The notes under the pieces were generated by a model that had not been told where the DNA came from, searched no databases, and was given only the letters and a program-made list of their open reading frames with translations. A stretch of 64,000 bases of DNA from Liolophura sinensis (taxonomy: Eukaryota > Mollusca > Polyplacophora > Chitonida > Chitonidae): contig NC_088299.1 of the NCBI RefSeq assembly GCF_032854445.1, positions 2,021,001-2,085,000 on the forward strand, given 5' to 3'. A program made the translations under genes and the position numbers. Of this stretch, positions 35,457 to 48,800 are shown in pieces. Positions within the stretch are counted from its first letter, which is position 1. Every line of letters starts with the position of its first letter.

Positions 35457-38400
35457 TCACCCATTTTGCTGATTGTCCATTCTCTGTGCTCCACCTTCAA
35501 ATGTTTCCATGGCACGATCCACGCCCAGAAATGTGAATAACGACCACAAGGCCTGCACAGGAAGCCAGCTGAAATGTACAAACCACAATTTACACAAAGA
35601 TGCAGACTTTTTTTCCCAGAAGTGCACATATATTGTAGATGTGTGTGAAGTTTCATTTATACCAGCTATATAACAACATCGGGAAATGGAAACTCTCTGA
35701 TCACAAATCATGTACGACCAGGGCAATGTACTGGTTATTTCCCTTTGGCCTAGTGGAAGAAGCAGTTAGGTACAGTCCCAATGGTCAGTGGTTCAAACCC
35801 GAACAGGGTCGCACTGACACTTTGAACAGAGTGAGTCATCTGAGTTGGAGAAGGCCTGAATGCTTTGTAGATTAACTGGATGTGTTCAGAGTTGCACATT
35901 TCATTGATTTCTGTTTGAATTGTTGATCAATTACATGTGTATATATTCTGTTAATGAACATGTGAATATAGGACATATTAAAACTAAAGTGTCTTACTGA
36001 ATGAAGGATATAAGTAACGATCTTGTCCTGATGCACATATTCGCAGTCTTCATATATACTGCTCATATATATTCATATTATAACCTCATATAAAATGTAA
36101 TCCTATTTTTTTTCTTGAAAGAACAGGGCGACCCCTCTCAAAACCAAAATAAGACAGTAAACCTCGGGGTACAGAACTCTGAGTGTGGGGATCTTGCAAA
36201 TCTAGTGTTCCGTGCCTCTTCTTCTATAAGAATTCTATTTCTGTTATATAGAAATTATGTAGCTAAAGGTAAGGTAAAAGAAGTCCTACAGTACCATGGG
36301 ACTTGTCAAAAACATTGGGCAACATTTGCTGACATTAATTGACTGATTACTTGTCTCAGAGTGTTCCAGAGGCCCACATGACACCCTCTTCCCTCAGGAA
36401 CGCTCAGCTCCACAATTTTCTGCATTGTTCGTCTGCTCTAAATAGCTTTTTTGAAAATTACTTTTAGACGCCCATTGAATGTAATAAAAACCAGCCGTGT
36501 AACATTTCTGACAGGTCATATGGTACATGTATCATAGGCTTTTCATTAGCAATGAGAAAGTTCAAACTCGAAATTCCCCTATTGGTGAAGGTATACTAAT
36601 ATTTAAGTTCTTACAGTCCACTGAGATAGTTATTGCTGTTTTTATATACAAAACTATCGGTATCTCACTTACTTAAACATGAGAAAATGTTAGTGGTATA
36701 ACTTCCATACCTTTTAACCCATGCCATGAAGTAAAACATCCGGGGTATGACAACTTGGGTTTGATTGGTCAGGATGGCATGGACAGTTTTTACTGCCACA
36801 TACTGTTCTGGAATAGGTGGAAATAGCTTTGGAAACCTACAGTGGAAGAGATCAAGAACCATACCAAAACCGAGCCATGTTAAATAAACATGTACGTGTA
36901 GCTGAGTGCTGTCACAATACCTACTTTGTAGGAAAGGCACAATCCGACAGAGGGGTCTCCGTGGCTCAGTTGGTTTGCGCGCTAGCACAGAGTAATGACC
37001 CAGGAGCCTCTCACCAATGCGGTCGCTGTGAGTTCAAGTCCAGCTTAAGCTGGCTTCCTCTCCGACCATAAGTGTGAAGGCCTGCCAGCAACCTGCGGAT
37101 GGTCATGGGTTTCCCCGGGGCTGTGCCCGGTTTCCACCCACCATAATGCTGGCCGCCGTCGAATAAGTGAAATATTCTTGAGCACGGCATAAAACACCTA
37201 TCAAATAAATAAATAAAATAAATAAACAATCCAACAGAGGCCTTCAAACATCTGATACCCTAATTCATTTCTTTGACTGGAATTTCACTCTGTACTATAC
37301 ATTTTTTTTTCAATAACATAATATAGCAATCAGATTCACGGCAGAGAAACAAAATTAACATCAACAAATCTTGCCAGTTAAGTACATCTACGTAGCAAGA
37401 AGCCTTCAGACACAAAACCATAGAATGTGAACACCAGGACTCAATGATTTATAGCTTGTAGCAACATCTTCTTGGCCTAATATTAAAATTTTGCTTTACC
37501 TCCATATTGTTTTACCTTGGTTTGCAACCTGCAAACATGTCATTATCCACTTGGTAAGGGTAGGCAATTGTGATTTTCACATCTGGTGCATTCATCTCGT
37601 GCCTCAGCTCATACAGCAAGGCTTCGGCCATACCTGTCGTGGCGTACTTAGATGTGGAATAATCACCTGCCCCATTCAATCCCATCAGGCCAAGCATGGA
37701 ATCCATGGCAACAAGGTGTCCATGGTTATTTCTTACCATGGAAGGTAGAAAGGCTTTAACTGTCTGAAATAGATAAGGACAGAAGGATTTAAATGTCTGA
37801 AGATAAAAGAATACAGATAATTCCCTTCTGCACTGTATACATCTAACAAGTATGTAAACACAAAATAAATCATCAGTTAGTGTTATATTACCGTACGGGA
37901 GTAATTTACCCAGACAACCAAATTGACTTCTGTTTTAAGTGTTCCATGACATGCATCTACACACATATGTCATTCAATTCATAGTTTACACTGTAACTTT
38001 CATTTAGAATTTAACCTTGAAGAATGTCAAATAAGTAAAAGGTGTGAAACCTGAAAGATAAATATTTATAAGTGAAACCATACAAAGAGGTAGGTGTAAA
38101 CTGAAAAAAAAAAAAAATTCAAATCTAAACTTTTATGCTTAAAAAATATCTCCTGGAAATGTGAGTTCCTGTACAAGTATGATCATTCCTTAACATGAAC
38201 TGGTAATCCCCTTCCCCACATTCACTTGTGCTCCCCTCCCCCGTCCACACTTTTTCTAGTGATTAGATATTTTTGTTGGGGCAGGTCCCTGGACTCTCAC
38301 CCAATTTGAAACTTACCTCCAAACCCCCATTCCCACCTCCACCAACTTTGCAAATGGTCCCACTGTCCCTAAGCAGTACATGTAGGGAATCTTTATGCCA

Positions 38401-41275
38401 GAAGTCCCTGGCAAAACAAAATGTTATCTGACAAATGGAACCTTACCAAACAAGTCTTCATTATAAAGTAGAAAACCTTTGTACCACCAAGTGTACAAGC
38501 TGTCATCTTACCCAGAAATGTGCTAGTGTGTTGACCTGGAATGTCTTCTCAATGTCCTCATCTCTACTCTCCAGGATGGGGTGGCCATACACAATGCCTG
38601 CGTTGTTTACCAGAATGCTCACATCCCCAATGGTCTCTTTCACTCTCTCAGCCTATTGAAATAGGATATTCACATGATTCAAATTTTACTCTATCAAATG
38701 CCTCCAGAATATGGTCAGAATTGCATAAATCATAGACTTCATCCTGAAAACGGATCGAATCATGTTAGTTTTTAGATTGTTGTTTAGCGCCAAGAATATT
38801 TCACTTATATGATGGCGGCCAGCATTATGGTGGGTGGAAACCGGGCACAGCCCGGGGGAAATCCACGACCATCTGCAGGTTGCTGGCAGACCTTCCCACT
38901 TACGGACGGAGAGGAAGTCAGCCTGAGCTGGACTTGAACTCACAGCGATCGCATTGGTGAGAGGCTCCTGGTTCCATTCAAAAATAGAAAAGGCCATTAA
39001 AAACCGTACCTGAAACTACCTTCATTCAGTTTTTTTAGCTTTTTTTTATAGATATCTAAAACAAACTATTTCTAATGCAAAGCAGCATGTACGCCTGCAC
39101 CATGTTTATTTTTTAATTATATTACATTCCCAGATGTAGAACTCACCCTTTAAGACATTTCTAAATTATCAATACTGTAATTCTTCAACCTTTTTGCATG
39201 TTTGCAAGGTGTTTATTCAAGCATATTCTGAGGTCATTTTTCTGTGTTGACTGATAAAGTCATACTTTTTGTGAAGCCCTGAAACTGGCCAATCAAAGCA
39301 ATGTTGTTTTGGCCCCAAAATCAAATTAAAAATGTGCTTAAATTGCATAGAAAGTTCTTCCTTCATGTGCAAAAATGTTGATGAATTTATTACGGCACCT
39401 ACCTGTTGATAGATCTGTTTCCTGTCACTCACATCACAGACCATATATGTACACTTCACACCTCTACTCATCACCTCTTTACTTGTCCTGGACAATGTGT
39501 CAACATGGCGACCCCATAGTATTACCTGCAGTGCCAAAAAGTTGCATTTTCTTTTTACAATAATTTTGATGGACATATTTATATAATACTGTTGTTACGT
39601 GCCAAACAGTATAGCAAAGTTAAGTTCTTTCCAAACATTTTTTTTCTGCAAATATCCCTATAGTAGAACAGGTCTGCAAATATCCCTATAGTAGAACAGG
39701 TTGTTCTGCATGGATGTCAATCTTAATATGTACGAGTATGCAAGCTGCAAAATATAGAGAGTTTAATGAATATGGAAAATGACTCCAGATTTCACCCACA
39801 CCTGTCTGTCTGAGGATGCACAATATAAAGCATAAGTTAAAGACAAAAGGTTGTAAATAAGCAAGGACTTTCAAGCCAAAGCATCTTTTTTGATCACTAA
39901 ATGTAAAAATGTCCAGCTTCTGCTATGTGGATTGCCCAGTTCTGCTACATGTATCTTCCTCAATGCATGTGAATTAAGCTTAATATAAAAAAAAGCCTAC
40001 TGCTTCACATTTCTCAATGCAAAAAGCACTTGTCAAGCTTGAGTGACCACAGACTGACCATTGACTGACCACAGTCTAGACTATCAGCTGAGGATGTCTG
40101 CATTTTTAACTGAACCTCTGACCAGTCAACCATGAAATGAGACATCGGTCACTTAGGGTCACTGTGAATATTAGATATCAGTAAGAGATACCAATGATTG
40201 CAGATCTAAAACTCTGTTACTTTGGGTTTATTTACTGCCGAAATAGAAACAATTATTAAAGAATTCCAACATGGAAGAATATATTTACCAGAGACGGTCT
40301 AATTGTCCTAAATATTGTGCATCATGGTATACTTGTGCTATACAGTGTAGATCCATGATGTCAGCAGGCCTTCATCTAAGTCCACTATAGTGCATGAACA
40401 AAAGCTTTGACTGTATGACTACCGCACGTGTTTATAAAGTCACAGATTTGGGGAGCGCATGTACTCAGCAATATCCAGGAAGTGCTGTCATACTTTGAGA
40501 AAGCATGATGCGTGTGTTGCTGCATAAAGAAAGGTAAAGTGTTTAGTGCATACTGGTCAAGCCCCAGTGGAACAGAGTGACAAGCATGTAGGGCTTACTA
40601 AGCTATCTTCATGCATGTGATTTCATGAAGATCACACGAAGAACACTACTGGAAAACTCTAATTCAGTGAGCTAAATGAACTCCCTCCTTATTTAACATT
40701 CTGACATTTATACCTTGTTGGCCGACCAAATGAATGTCAAAAATATATTGTACATTAACGTTGTTCAATTAGTGGCAAGGCATGCATCTTCGGATGAACA
40801 ATTCAGCCCTCTGTCCAGTGCGCTTAGAATATTTATTCAGGCAGTGCTTACAATTATAACAGCCATACATTTAACAAATATTCCTTAAATAACATAGATA
40901 TTATTGCCATAATCATCATGAATAAGCAAGCTTAGTGTATGCTCAAATTTTGTACATGTAGCATACATTCATATCAGCTGAGACTGAAGGCAATATTTAA
41001 CGCTTTTTAAAGTTATTTTCTATGTTTGGTTAACCTTTGGAGAATTCACAACAGCTTACATGTTTGGGTCGGTATTTGCACAACTCCAGGGCCATTTGCC
41101 TGCCCAACCCACGCCCGCCACCTGTTATCAGTATAATGTCATCCTCAATGCTTTTGTACTGTGTTGGCAAAACCCACAACAATAGCGACTTTACCACATA
41201 ATATATCACATAACCAGTTGTTTTCAATGCGTCTGTCACAAAAATAAATAACCCTTCTCCTTCTGACTTCGCCAT
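35457..41275 (-). CDS. RDH10: RDH10/SDR16C-type retinol (or 17-beta-hydroxysteroid) dehydrogenase
   Basis: Six exons on the minus strand give an in-frame 321-residue protein: 41275-41060, 39525-39403, 38652-38512, 37763-37516, 36836-36711, 35568-35457. All junctions are GT-AG and phases agree. It is a classical short-chain dehydrogenase: N-terminal hydrophobic membrane segment (about residues 8-37), NAD(P)-binding TGGGRGLG (51-58), VNNAG (128-132), catalytic Ser182, and YSTSK with Tyr195 and Lys199. The C-terminal 'MFAGC' and [20 protein letters not shown] segments match SDR16C enzymes (RDH10, SDR16C5, HSD17B11/13), which oxidise retinol or steroids at the ER or lipid-droplet surface. RDH10-like wording is strongest, but SDR16C5 is not excluded. 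The start was chosen at MAKSEG (atg in a 'gtcatggc' context); an upstream in-frame Met exists at 41350. Introns carry two SINEs. The gene is divergent from SCLY. Confidence 0.88.
35741..35862 (+). repeat. Possible tRNA-like SINE head
   Basis: A-box-like 'tggcctagtggaag' and B-box-like 'ggttcaaacccga' about 50 bp apart suggest a tRNA-derived SINE head in the last intron of the dehydrogenase gene. The body is not recognised. Confidence 0.35.
36954..37226 (+). repeat. Main tRNA-derived SINE, full length
   Basis: Full element: tRNA-like head 'ctccgtggctcagttggttt', B-box region 'ctgtgagttcaagtccagct', body 'cctgccagcaacctgcggat', and tail of (aaat)n. It is flanked by 14-bp target duplications, caatccgacagagg (36940-36953) and caatccaacagagg (37227-37240), which differ at one base. 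It sits in an intron of the dehydrogenase gene, antisense to it. Confidence 0.9.
38770..38973 (-). repeat. Main SINE, reverse, 5' truncated
   Basis: Reverse complement of the same family from tail-proximal 'tttagcgccaagaatatttc' through 'gaaaccgggcacagcccggg' to 'gcattggtgagaggctcctg'. The tRNA head is missing. It lies in the dehydrogenase intron between exons 2 and 3, 118 bp from exon 3. Confidence 0.85.
39661..39700. repeat. Short direct duplication
   Basis: 'tctgcaaatatccctatagt' plus agaacagg occurs twice in tandem (about 28-bp unit) in dehydrogenase intron 1. Confidence 0.8.
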
Positions 41276-41778
41276 GACTGTATCACATGACGCATAACTT
41301 AAAAAGTTGTCAAAGATTCTATCACCATCTAATGTTTTCAATGACCCCAATGGCCTTTCTTGTTTACATACAGTGGGCCTCCTATAACAATGCTAACTTC
41401 AATGGATAGAAACATTCCGTTTATTTTACACTCTGCTGTACACTAACTTACGAAGTGCAACTGGAGGATAATTGATGTTTGGGTACAGTAGTCCATGGGT
41501 AAGTGTAATTACAGGGAACAAAAATAAAAATAAAAAAGAGAATCCAGACCAAACTGCTTTAGAGAGCTCTTTTGCGCTGGAGGGAGGAAAACATATGTCT
41601 AGTTTTCGGCATCAACAATCACACGTGGATGCGGTTTAAGCACTGCGGAGTGTTTACCAGAAATCGAACGAAACGGCAGACTTTTGAACATACATGGTTT
41701 ACTTCTAGATTACCTTTAGGACATTTATTTCGTCGATCTTAATTTGTTCAGCCTGTCTTGTAAAATTACGGGTAAGTA

Positions 41779-41829
41779 TTTTTGTGCCCATATAGGCCTA
41801 CATGCGCCTATATCATATGGGCACAAAAA
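41779..41829. repeat. Inverted repeat / hairpin
   Basis: 'tttttgtgcccatat' and its complement 'atatgggcacaaaaa' flank a 'aggcctacatgcgcct' loop region that is itself partly palindromic. It starts right after the putative 5' splice site of the SCLY leader exon. Confidence 0.8.
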
Positions 41830-42350
41830 AAAAAAAACTCTCAGCGTGGTGAGAAAGCTAGAATCGGCTAAGCCAATGCCCACGCAACCAAACGCCGCTT
41901 ATTTAACATGTTGAATGGGAGAGTTGGGAAAACAGGGTTGCTGTGTTTTTGAAGGGCCAATCAACACCTATCCAGGGTCAAACGCTTAGTGTCTTAATGG
42001 GTGCTCAAATCAGAGCTAAGTTAACTACGAAGTGGTTGATTCATATAAATTAAATGTTTAGCCCTGTTCTTGGCCAATTGCCATATCGCTTTACCTAGCA
42101 TAAATATCAGAAACTGATAAATTCGGTGCAGACCTCAACATTTAAGAAATGTTATGTGTGTAGTACATTTTAAAGCTGTCTGCCAAATCACCCTGTGCAA
42201 AGTAATCAACAAAGCATTTAATCTCATTGTTTTCAACACTACTCATGCACAGGTATTGTTAGTTATTAGTATGTGGTGATGTTCGTTAAAAGTTCCAACT
42301 GTCTTTGTGTAAGAAAAACTAAAGCTTCATAGATTGCATGCATATATGGA

Positions 42351-42618
42351 ATCACAGCCCTGTCTTGTTCCATAAGCTTACCTTGAACACCTCTGTACTA
42401 CCCTTGCTGGCTTCAGTATGCTACTGCTGGGCACCAAATAATTTGTTTGCCTGTTGTCATAGGCCTCCCAGCTATCAGTTCCAGGTAGGTGTTCACATGT
42501 GTCGTCACTAATAAATCCACACAAGCATAAAACTAGTGGAAACTGGACAAATTCTAACTCCTACTGCCATGTTTGAATGCATTCAAGGTAAGCTTACGGA
42601 ACAAGACAGGGCTGTGAT
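42351..42618. mobile_element. MITE-like element with 37-bp inverted repeats
   Basis: Arms at 42351-42387 and 42582-42618 are inverted copies with one mismatch in 37 ('atcacagccctgtcttgttc' plus c(a/g)taagcttaccttgaa). The 194-bp interior has no coding potential. No clear target duplication was found. An extra 'atcacagccct' follows at 42631. It is probably a non-autonomous DNA transposon, located about 200 bp upstream of the SCLY start. Confidence 0.6.
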
Positions 42619-42819
42619 AATTTATGTAATCACAGCCCTACAGAGCTAATACCATGTATACTGTATTAATCTGTTAATTGCATGGTTTGTCTTCAAAGTG
42701 TCCTATGAGAGTATCTTGCATATATGGTATACTTTTGATCATAATTTTCTTTTCTATGAATTTTCAGGTATACTGTGCCATTTGGATTTGGATCTGAAAA
42801 GAGTGTGAAAGAACCGAAC

Positions 42820-45800
42820 ATGTCAAAAGATAGGTATGTACAGCCGTAACCCTGGACATGTAATTTGATTTCATCATTCTCACTGTTGGTGGGACTGTAG
42901 CAAAAAGTGGTCAGTGCCAGCAGGGTCATTTATGCAGTATTGCATTTGTTCAAGACCACTTTCTTCCACCAGTATGTCAATCATGGGAATGTTTGTCTAT
43001 ATATTAATTACACTTTTAAAGCCGCTTTGTCCATTCATAATGCCTACTGACATCGTATAAAAAGTTCTTGGTTATGACAATAACTAACAATCTATCAATC
43101 AAAAATTTCAATTTGATATTGCTAATGATGATTAACCTTGACAGAATTTTAAATCTTTGTTCTGGTTTCATTTTCCTGGTATTTAACACAGAACCTTCAT
43201 AGATGAAGCCAGCACAAAAGTGTTTTATGTTCTTTATAGGGTATACCTGGACTATAATGCCACCACCCCACTGGATCCCCAGGTCATTGAAGCTGTCACT
43301 GAGGCTCTGGAAGGAGCCTGGGGAAATCCTAGTAGCTCCCATGGTGCAGGTTTGTACTTAATATTTATGATGAAACCTTTTCAATGAACAACAACATAAA
43401 GATGAATCATGTTCAGTAAATAGCTTTTACTTTTAGAATGGCCCGGCATTGGCAACGAAGTAAAAGTAACCACAGTTACAGTTATATTCAAAATATTCTG
43501 AAATATAAAGTATATGAAGTACTTCATAGCCTCCAATTATTATTTTTTACCAAATCCTTACTTAATTTTGCACTCAGTAAATTTGTTGTTGAGCATGTAG
43601 TGATTTAGGGTACGATCCTTACAGTAGAACCCCAGCGCTGGACCTTCCAACAGCAGATAGTTACTTTTATGTTCCCTGAATCCATTCTGATTGTTTACAA
43701 AGCTAAAACTGGAAGAAAAATGGTAGAATTTGGTGATCAAACATCAGAAAACCCACTCCACAAAGGTCAAACCAGGGCTGACCTTGTGACACCACGGCGG
43801 TACATTTTTAGGAGACTATTATCGCTATACTTTTACAACTAATTTCGAGATTTTTCCATGCGCCAACCTGTTCATATAACTGCTGACAGCATTTTTTTAT
43901 GACCTTGGTATCAGAATAAGCTGGTGTTGGTATGATAGCTGTTTTTACCGCATGCACAGTGTATTTTGTCGCATAAATGTCTTTGTTTTGCATGTTTTTA
44001 TTCTTAGGTCAGAAAGCTAAACATATGATTGACAAGGCTCGAAAACATTTGGCAGATATGGTTGGTGCACTGACCAGTGGTAAGAACATATAATGGACAT
44101 ATGCTAAAGGTAACAAAGAAATAGAGTTTTACATGTTAGATTTTGTAAAAAAATAGATGGCTACATTTCTTCAGTAGCATTTTTTGAATTAGAAAATTAT
44201 TAAAGGGATGCATTACAGTTTGGTAAGATTGAAAATGTGAAAACTGTGTAACAGGCAGCTCATCCTTATATTTTTTCCTGTTTTTGTTTGTGACATTTTA
44301 AAGATTTTAGTATTTTCATAACATCTACCAGATTTGTTTGTGATAAATGAATGAACTGTGAAGCTTTGAAATTTAATGATTATGTCATTATACATTTATC
44401 TTTTTTTTTAGATATCATATTCACATCTGGAGGTACAGAGGTAAGACGTAATGGAAGTAGTGGAATATCATTTTGTTATAATATGTAAAGTGCCTCATTC
44501 TCACTGTTCGTTGGGCCTTGGTGACACTATTGAAGCAGTCAGTGATGTGACCCATTGGGCAGTCTAATGTTCATTGGGCCTCATTGACACTATTGAAGCA
44601 GTCAGTGACGTAACCTATTGGACAGTCTAATGTTCATTGAGGGACCACTTGTCTTCCATCCTCACTTTTGGGAAAGTTTGTCAGTAAATTGTCAGTGGTA
44701 GGTGCTTTACCGCGAGCATTCCAGTTACCTTCACCCATAAAAATGACAGCCAGTGTAGAATTAAAAAAAACACCAGAGTATGGTGTTCAGCAATAATCAA
44801 ATAAATAAGTAAAATGCCTCTCCAGCAAGAGTGACTTCTCCTCTTTCTCAAGTCACAGTTGACATATGATTGACAGGAAATTCTTTTACAGTGATCTGTT
44901 AAAGAACACGAGTACATGTATTGAAAAATGTGTCACTAACCTTTGAACTAATCAGCTGACAGCTTAATTACACAATCACTGAACAACAAAATTGTGAAAT
45001 GGTGAACCAGACAATGAAGAAGGGAATCTCTGTCTACAGGCCAATAACCTGGTATTACACTCAGCTCTGAAGTATTTCCACCAAGAATCGGACAAGGCAG
45101 ATGGGAGGATAGGTCTTCCCCATTTTATCACGTCAAATCTGGAACATGACTCCATTAAGCTAGTGCTTCAACACTTTGAGGAGGAAAAGTTAGCAGGTAA
45201 ATTGGTGAATACAGTGTTTATTGAATTTACACCTAATTCACATGAGCAGAATTAAACTTGTTAAAATGGAAAGGTGACTGTGAGCTAGTTTAATGTCACC
45301 CATGTAAACGCAAAGCATGGGGATAAAATCTAGTTTATTTTCCCCAGCTATTGATGTTGCTTTAAGCCAGTTTCAGGGTTTGAGCTGGTTTATCTATGAT
45401 GCGTGAAAGGAAACTGGATCAAATGTGCTGGATATGCATTTTCAGGGTGACGGGGCTATTGTTAGTGCTGAAGTGGCTTAAATATAACTGTATGAGTGCA
45501 GAAATTCCTGAACTGGCTTAAAACTGGCTTGATCACATGGTCATGTGAATGCACACAATTCCACACCTAGCTTCATTTTAAAGTGGTTCATGGTGTTACA
45601 GCGTTTTAGTGTGAAAGTACCACATTTATTTTATTAGACGGAAAAGGTAAATTTTAAATGAAAGTATGTAGTTCAAGTGATTGTGAAAAAACAAAAAAGA
45701 ATACAAAACCTGTCATGGTATGTTTTCAGAGGTGACCAATGTTCCGGCATCCAAGAAGACAGGGAGAGTGGAAATTGATGATGTGATATCAGCCATTAGA

Positions 45801-48800
45801 CCCAGCACGTGCCTGATCACTGTGATGACAGCTAATAATGAGACAGGTGTGATACAGGTGAGATATGAGGTCTAACACTTGTGTTAGGCAGTGGTGACAG
45901 CTAATAATTATACAGGTGAGGTATGAGATCTAACACTTCTATGAGTGCAGTGATGACAGCTAGTAATGAGACAGGTGTGACACAAGTGAAATATGAGGTC
46001 TAACACTTGTATGAGTGCAGTGATGACAGCTAGTAATGAGACAGGTGTGATGCAGGTTAGATATGAGGTCTAACACTTGTGCTAGTCAGTGATGACAGCT
46101 AATAATGATACAGGTGAGGTATGAGATCTAACACTTGTATGAGTGCAGTGATGACAGCTAGTATTGAGACAGGTGTGAAACAGGTGATGTATGAGATCTA
46201 ACACTTGTATGAGTGCAGTGATGATAGCTAGTAATGAGACAGATGTGATACTGGGGAGATATGATATTTAACACTTGTATGAGTGTAGTGATGACAGCTA
46301 GTAATGAGACAGGTGTGACACAAGTGAGGTATGAGATCTAACACTTGTATGAGAGTAGTGATGACAGCTAGTAATGAGACAGGTGTGACACAAGTGAGGT
46401 ATGAGATCTAACACTTGTATGAGAGTAGTGATGACAGCTAGTAATGAGACAGGTGTGATACAGGTGAAGTATGAGATTTAACACTTATATGAGTGTAGTG
46501 ATGACAGCTAGTAATGAGACAGTTGTGATACAGGTGAAGTATGATATTTAACACTTGTATGAGTGCTGTGATGACAGCTAGTAATGAGACAAATGTGATA
46601 CAGGTGAAGTATGAGATTTAACACTTGTATGAGTGTAGTGATGACAGCTAGTAATGAGACAGGTGTGATACAGGTGAAGTATGATATTTAACACTTGTAT
46701 GAGTGCTGTGATGACAGCTAGTAATGAGACAGGTGTGATACAGGTGAAGTATGAGATTTAACACTTGTATGAGTGCAGTGATGACAGCTAGTAATGAGAC
46801 AGGTGTGATACAGGTGAAGTATGAGATTTAACACTTGTATGAGTGTAGTGATGACAGCTAGTAATGAGACAGGTGTGACACAAGTGAGGTATGAGGTCTA
46901 ACACTTGTATGAGTGTAGTGATGACAGCTGATAATGAGACAGATGTGATACAGGTGAGATATGATATCTAACACTTGTATGAGTGCAGTGATGACAGCTT
47001 ACAATGAGACCAATGTGATACAGGTGAGATATGATATCTAACACTTGTATGAGTGCAGGGATCACAGCTGATAAAGAGACAGGTGTGATACAGGTGAAGT
47101 ATGATATTTAACACTTGTATGAGTGTAGTGATGACAGCTAGTAATGAGACAGGTGTGACACAAGTGAGGTATGAGATCTAACACTTGTATGAGAGTAGTG
47201 ATGACAGCTAGTAATGAGACAGGTGTGACACAAGTGAGGTATGAGATCTAACACTTGTATGAGAGTAGTGATGACAGCTAGTAATGAGACAGGTGTGATA
47301 CAGGTGAAGTATGAGATTTAACACTTATAAGAGTGTAGTGATGACAGCTAGTAATGAGACAGGTGTGATACAGGTGAAGTATGAGATTTAACACTTGTAT
47401 GAGTGCAGTGATGACAGCTAGTAATGAGACAGGTGTGACACAAGTGAGGTATGAGGTCTAACACTTGTATGAGTGTAGTGATGACAGCTGATAATGAGAC
47501 AGATGTGATACAGGTGAGATATGATATCTAACACTTGTATGAGTGCAGTGATGACAGCTTACAATGAGACCAATGTGATACAGGTGAGATATGATATCTA
47601 ACACTTGTATGAGTGCAGGGATCACAGCTGATAAAGAGACAGTTGTGATACAGGTGATGTATGATATTTAACACTTGTATGAGTGTAGTGATGACAGCTA
47701 GTAATGAGACAGGTGTGACACAAGTGAGGTATGAGATCTAACACGTGTATGAGTGCAGGGATCACAGCTGATAAAGAGACAGGTCTGATACAGGTGAGGT
47801 ATGATATTTAACACTTGTATGAGTGTAGTGATGACAGCTAGTAATGAGACAGGTGTGACACAAGTGAGGTATGAGATCTAACACTTGTATGAGAGTAGTG
47901 ATGACAGCTAGTAATGAGACAGGTGTGACACAAGTGAGGTATGAGATCTAACACTTGTATGAGTGCAGTGATGATAGCTAGTAATGAGACAGATGTGATA
48001 CTGGGGAGATATGATATTTAACACTTGTATGAGTGTAGTGATGACAGCTAGTAATGAGACAGGTGTGACACAAGTGAGGTATGAGATCTAACACTTGTAT
48101 GAGAGTAGTGATGACAGCTAGTAATGAGACAGGTGTGACACAAGTGAGGTATGAGATCTAACACTTGTATGAGAGTAGTAATGACAGCTTATAATGAGAC
48201 AAATGTGATACAGGTGAGATATGAGATCTAACTGTTGTATGAGTGCTGTGTTGACAGCTAGTAATGAGACAGGTGTGACACAAGTGAGTTATGAGATTTA
48301 ACACTTGTATGAGTGTAGTGATGACAGGTAGTCTAACTTGTATGAGTATGAAGATGACAAGCTAATCATGAGACAGACATTATGTAAGACTTTAAATATA
48401 ATGTGTTTTTATGTTATCTCAATGTTTCAGCCAATCAGTGAAATATCAGAGAGGGTGAGGTGTCTGGGGCGACAGAAGGGCGACTTTCCTCGCATATTAC
48501 TTCACACAGATGCTGCACAAGCCATAGGCAAAATACCAGTCGATATCAAAACACTTGGTGTTGACTACCTCACTATTGTTGGGCACAAAGTGAGTTTAAA
48601 TCTTATAGGACTTGAAACCTTTGATTACTGTACGTGGAGCAAAACACAGCTGGATGTTTGAATATGTAAATACAGGTAGCGATTTTTTGTTTGCTTCTTG
48701 GTTTTTCAGCTTTTTGTATTTTGCTGTTACAAATGGGTAATGTATACTGGAGTTAAAAAGAAAATGGACTGGTAGTGTGATTTTTTCAGTTATAGGTTTA

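Larger units (their letters stand above)
41276..42819. promoter_or_regulatory. Divergent intergenic region, RDH10-like / SCLY
   Basis: The two start codons are about 1.5 kb apart and diverge. A possible non-coding first exon of SCLY ends at a strong donor near 41770 (attacg|ggtaagtatt region). A matching acceptor (ttttcag, about 42768) lies upstream of the SCLY ATG. A hairpin and a 268-bp inverted-repeat element lie between them. No TATA box is obvious. Confidence 0.35.

Noticed and set aside
36954-37030. Functional tRNA gene at SINE heads (also 50469, 54561, 63395)
   Set aside because: A/B-box-like words continue into SINE bodies with A-rich tails and target duplications; no complete cloverleaf was seen.
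45821-48345. snoRNA (C/D box) cluster, because each unit has gtgatga (also in the 62-bp satellite)
   Set aside because: No consistent CTGA D box at the right distance and no terminal stem; the word comes from SCLY exon 6.
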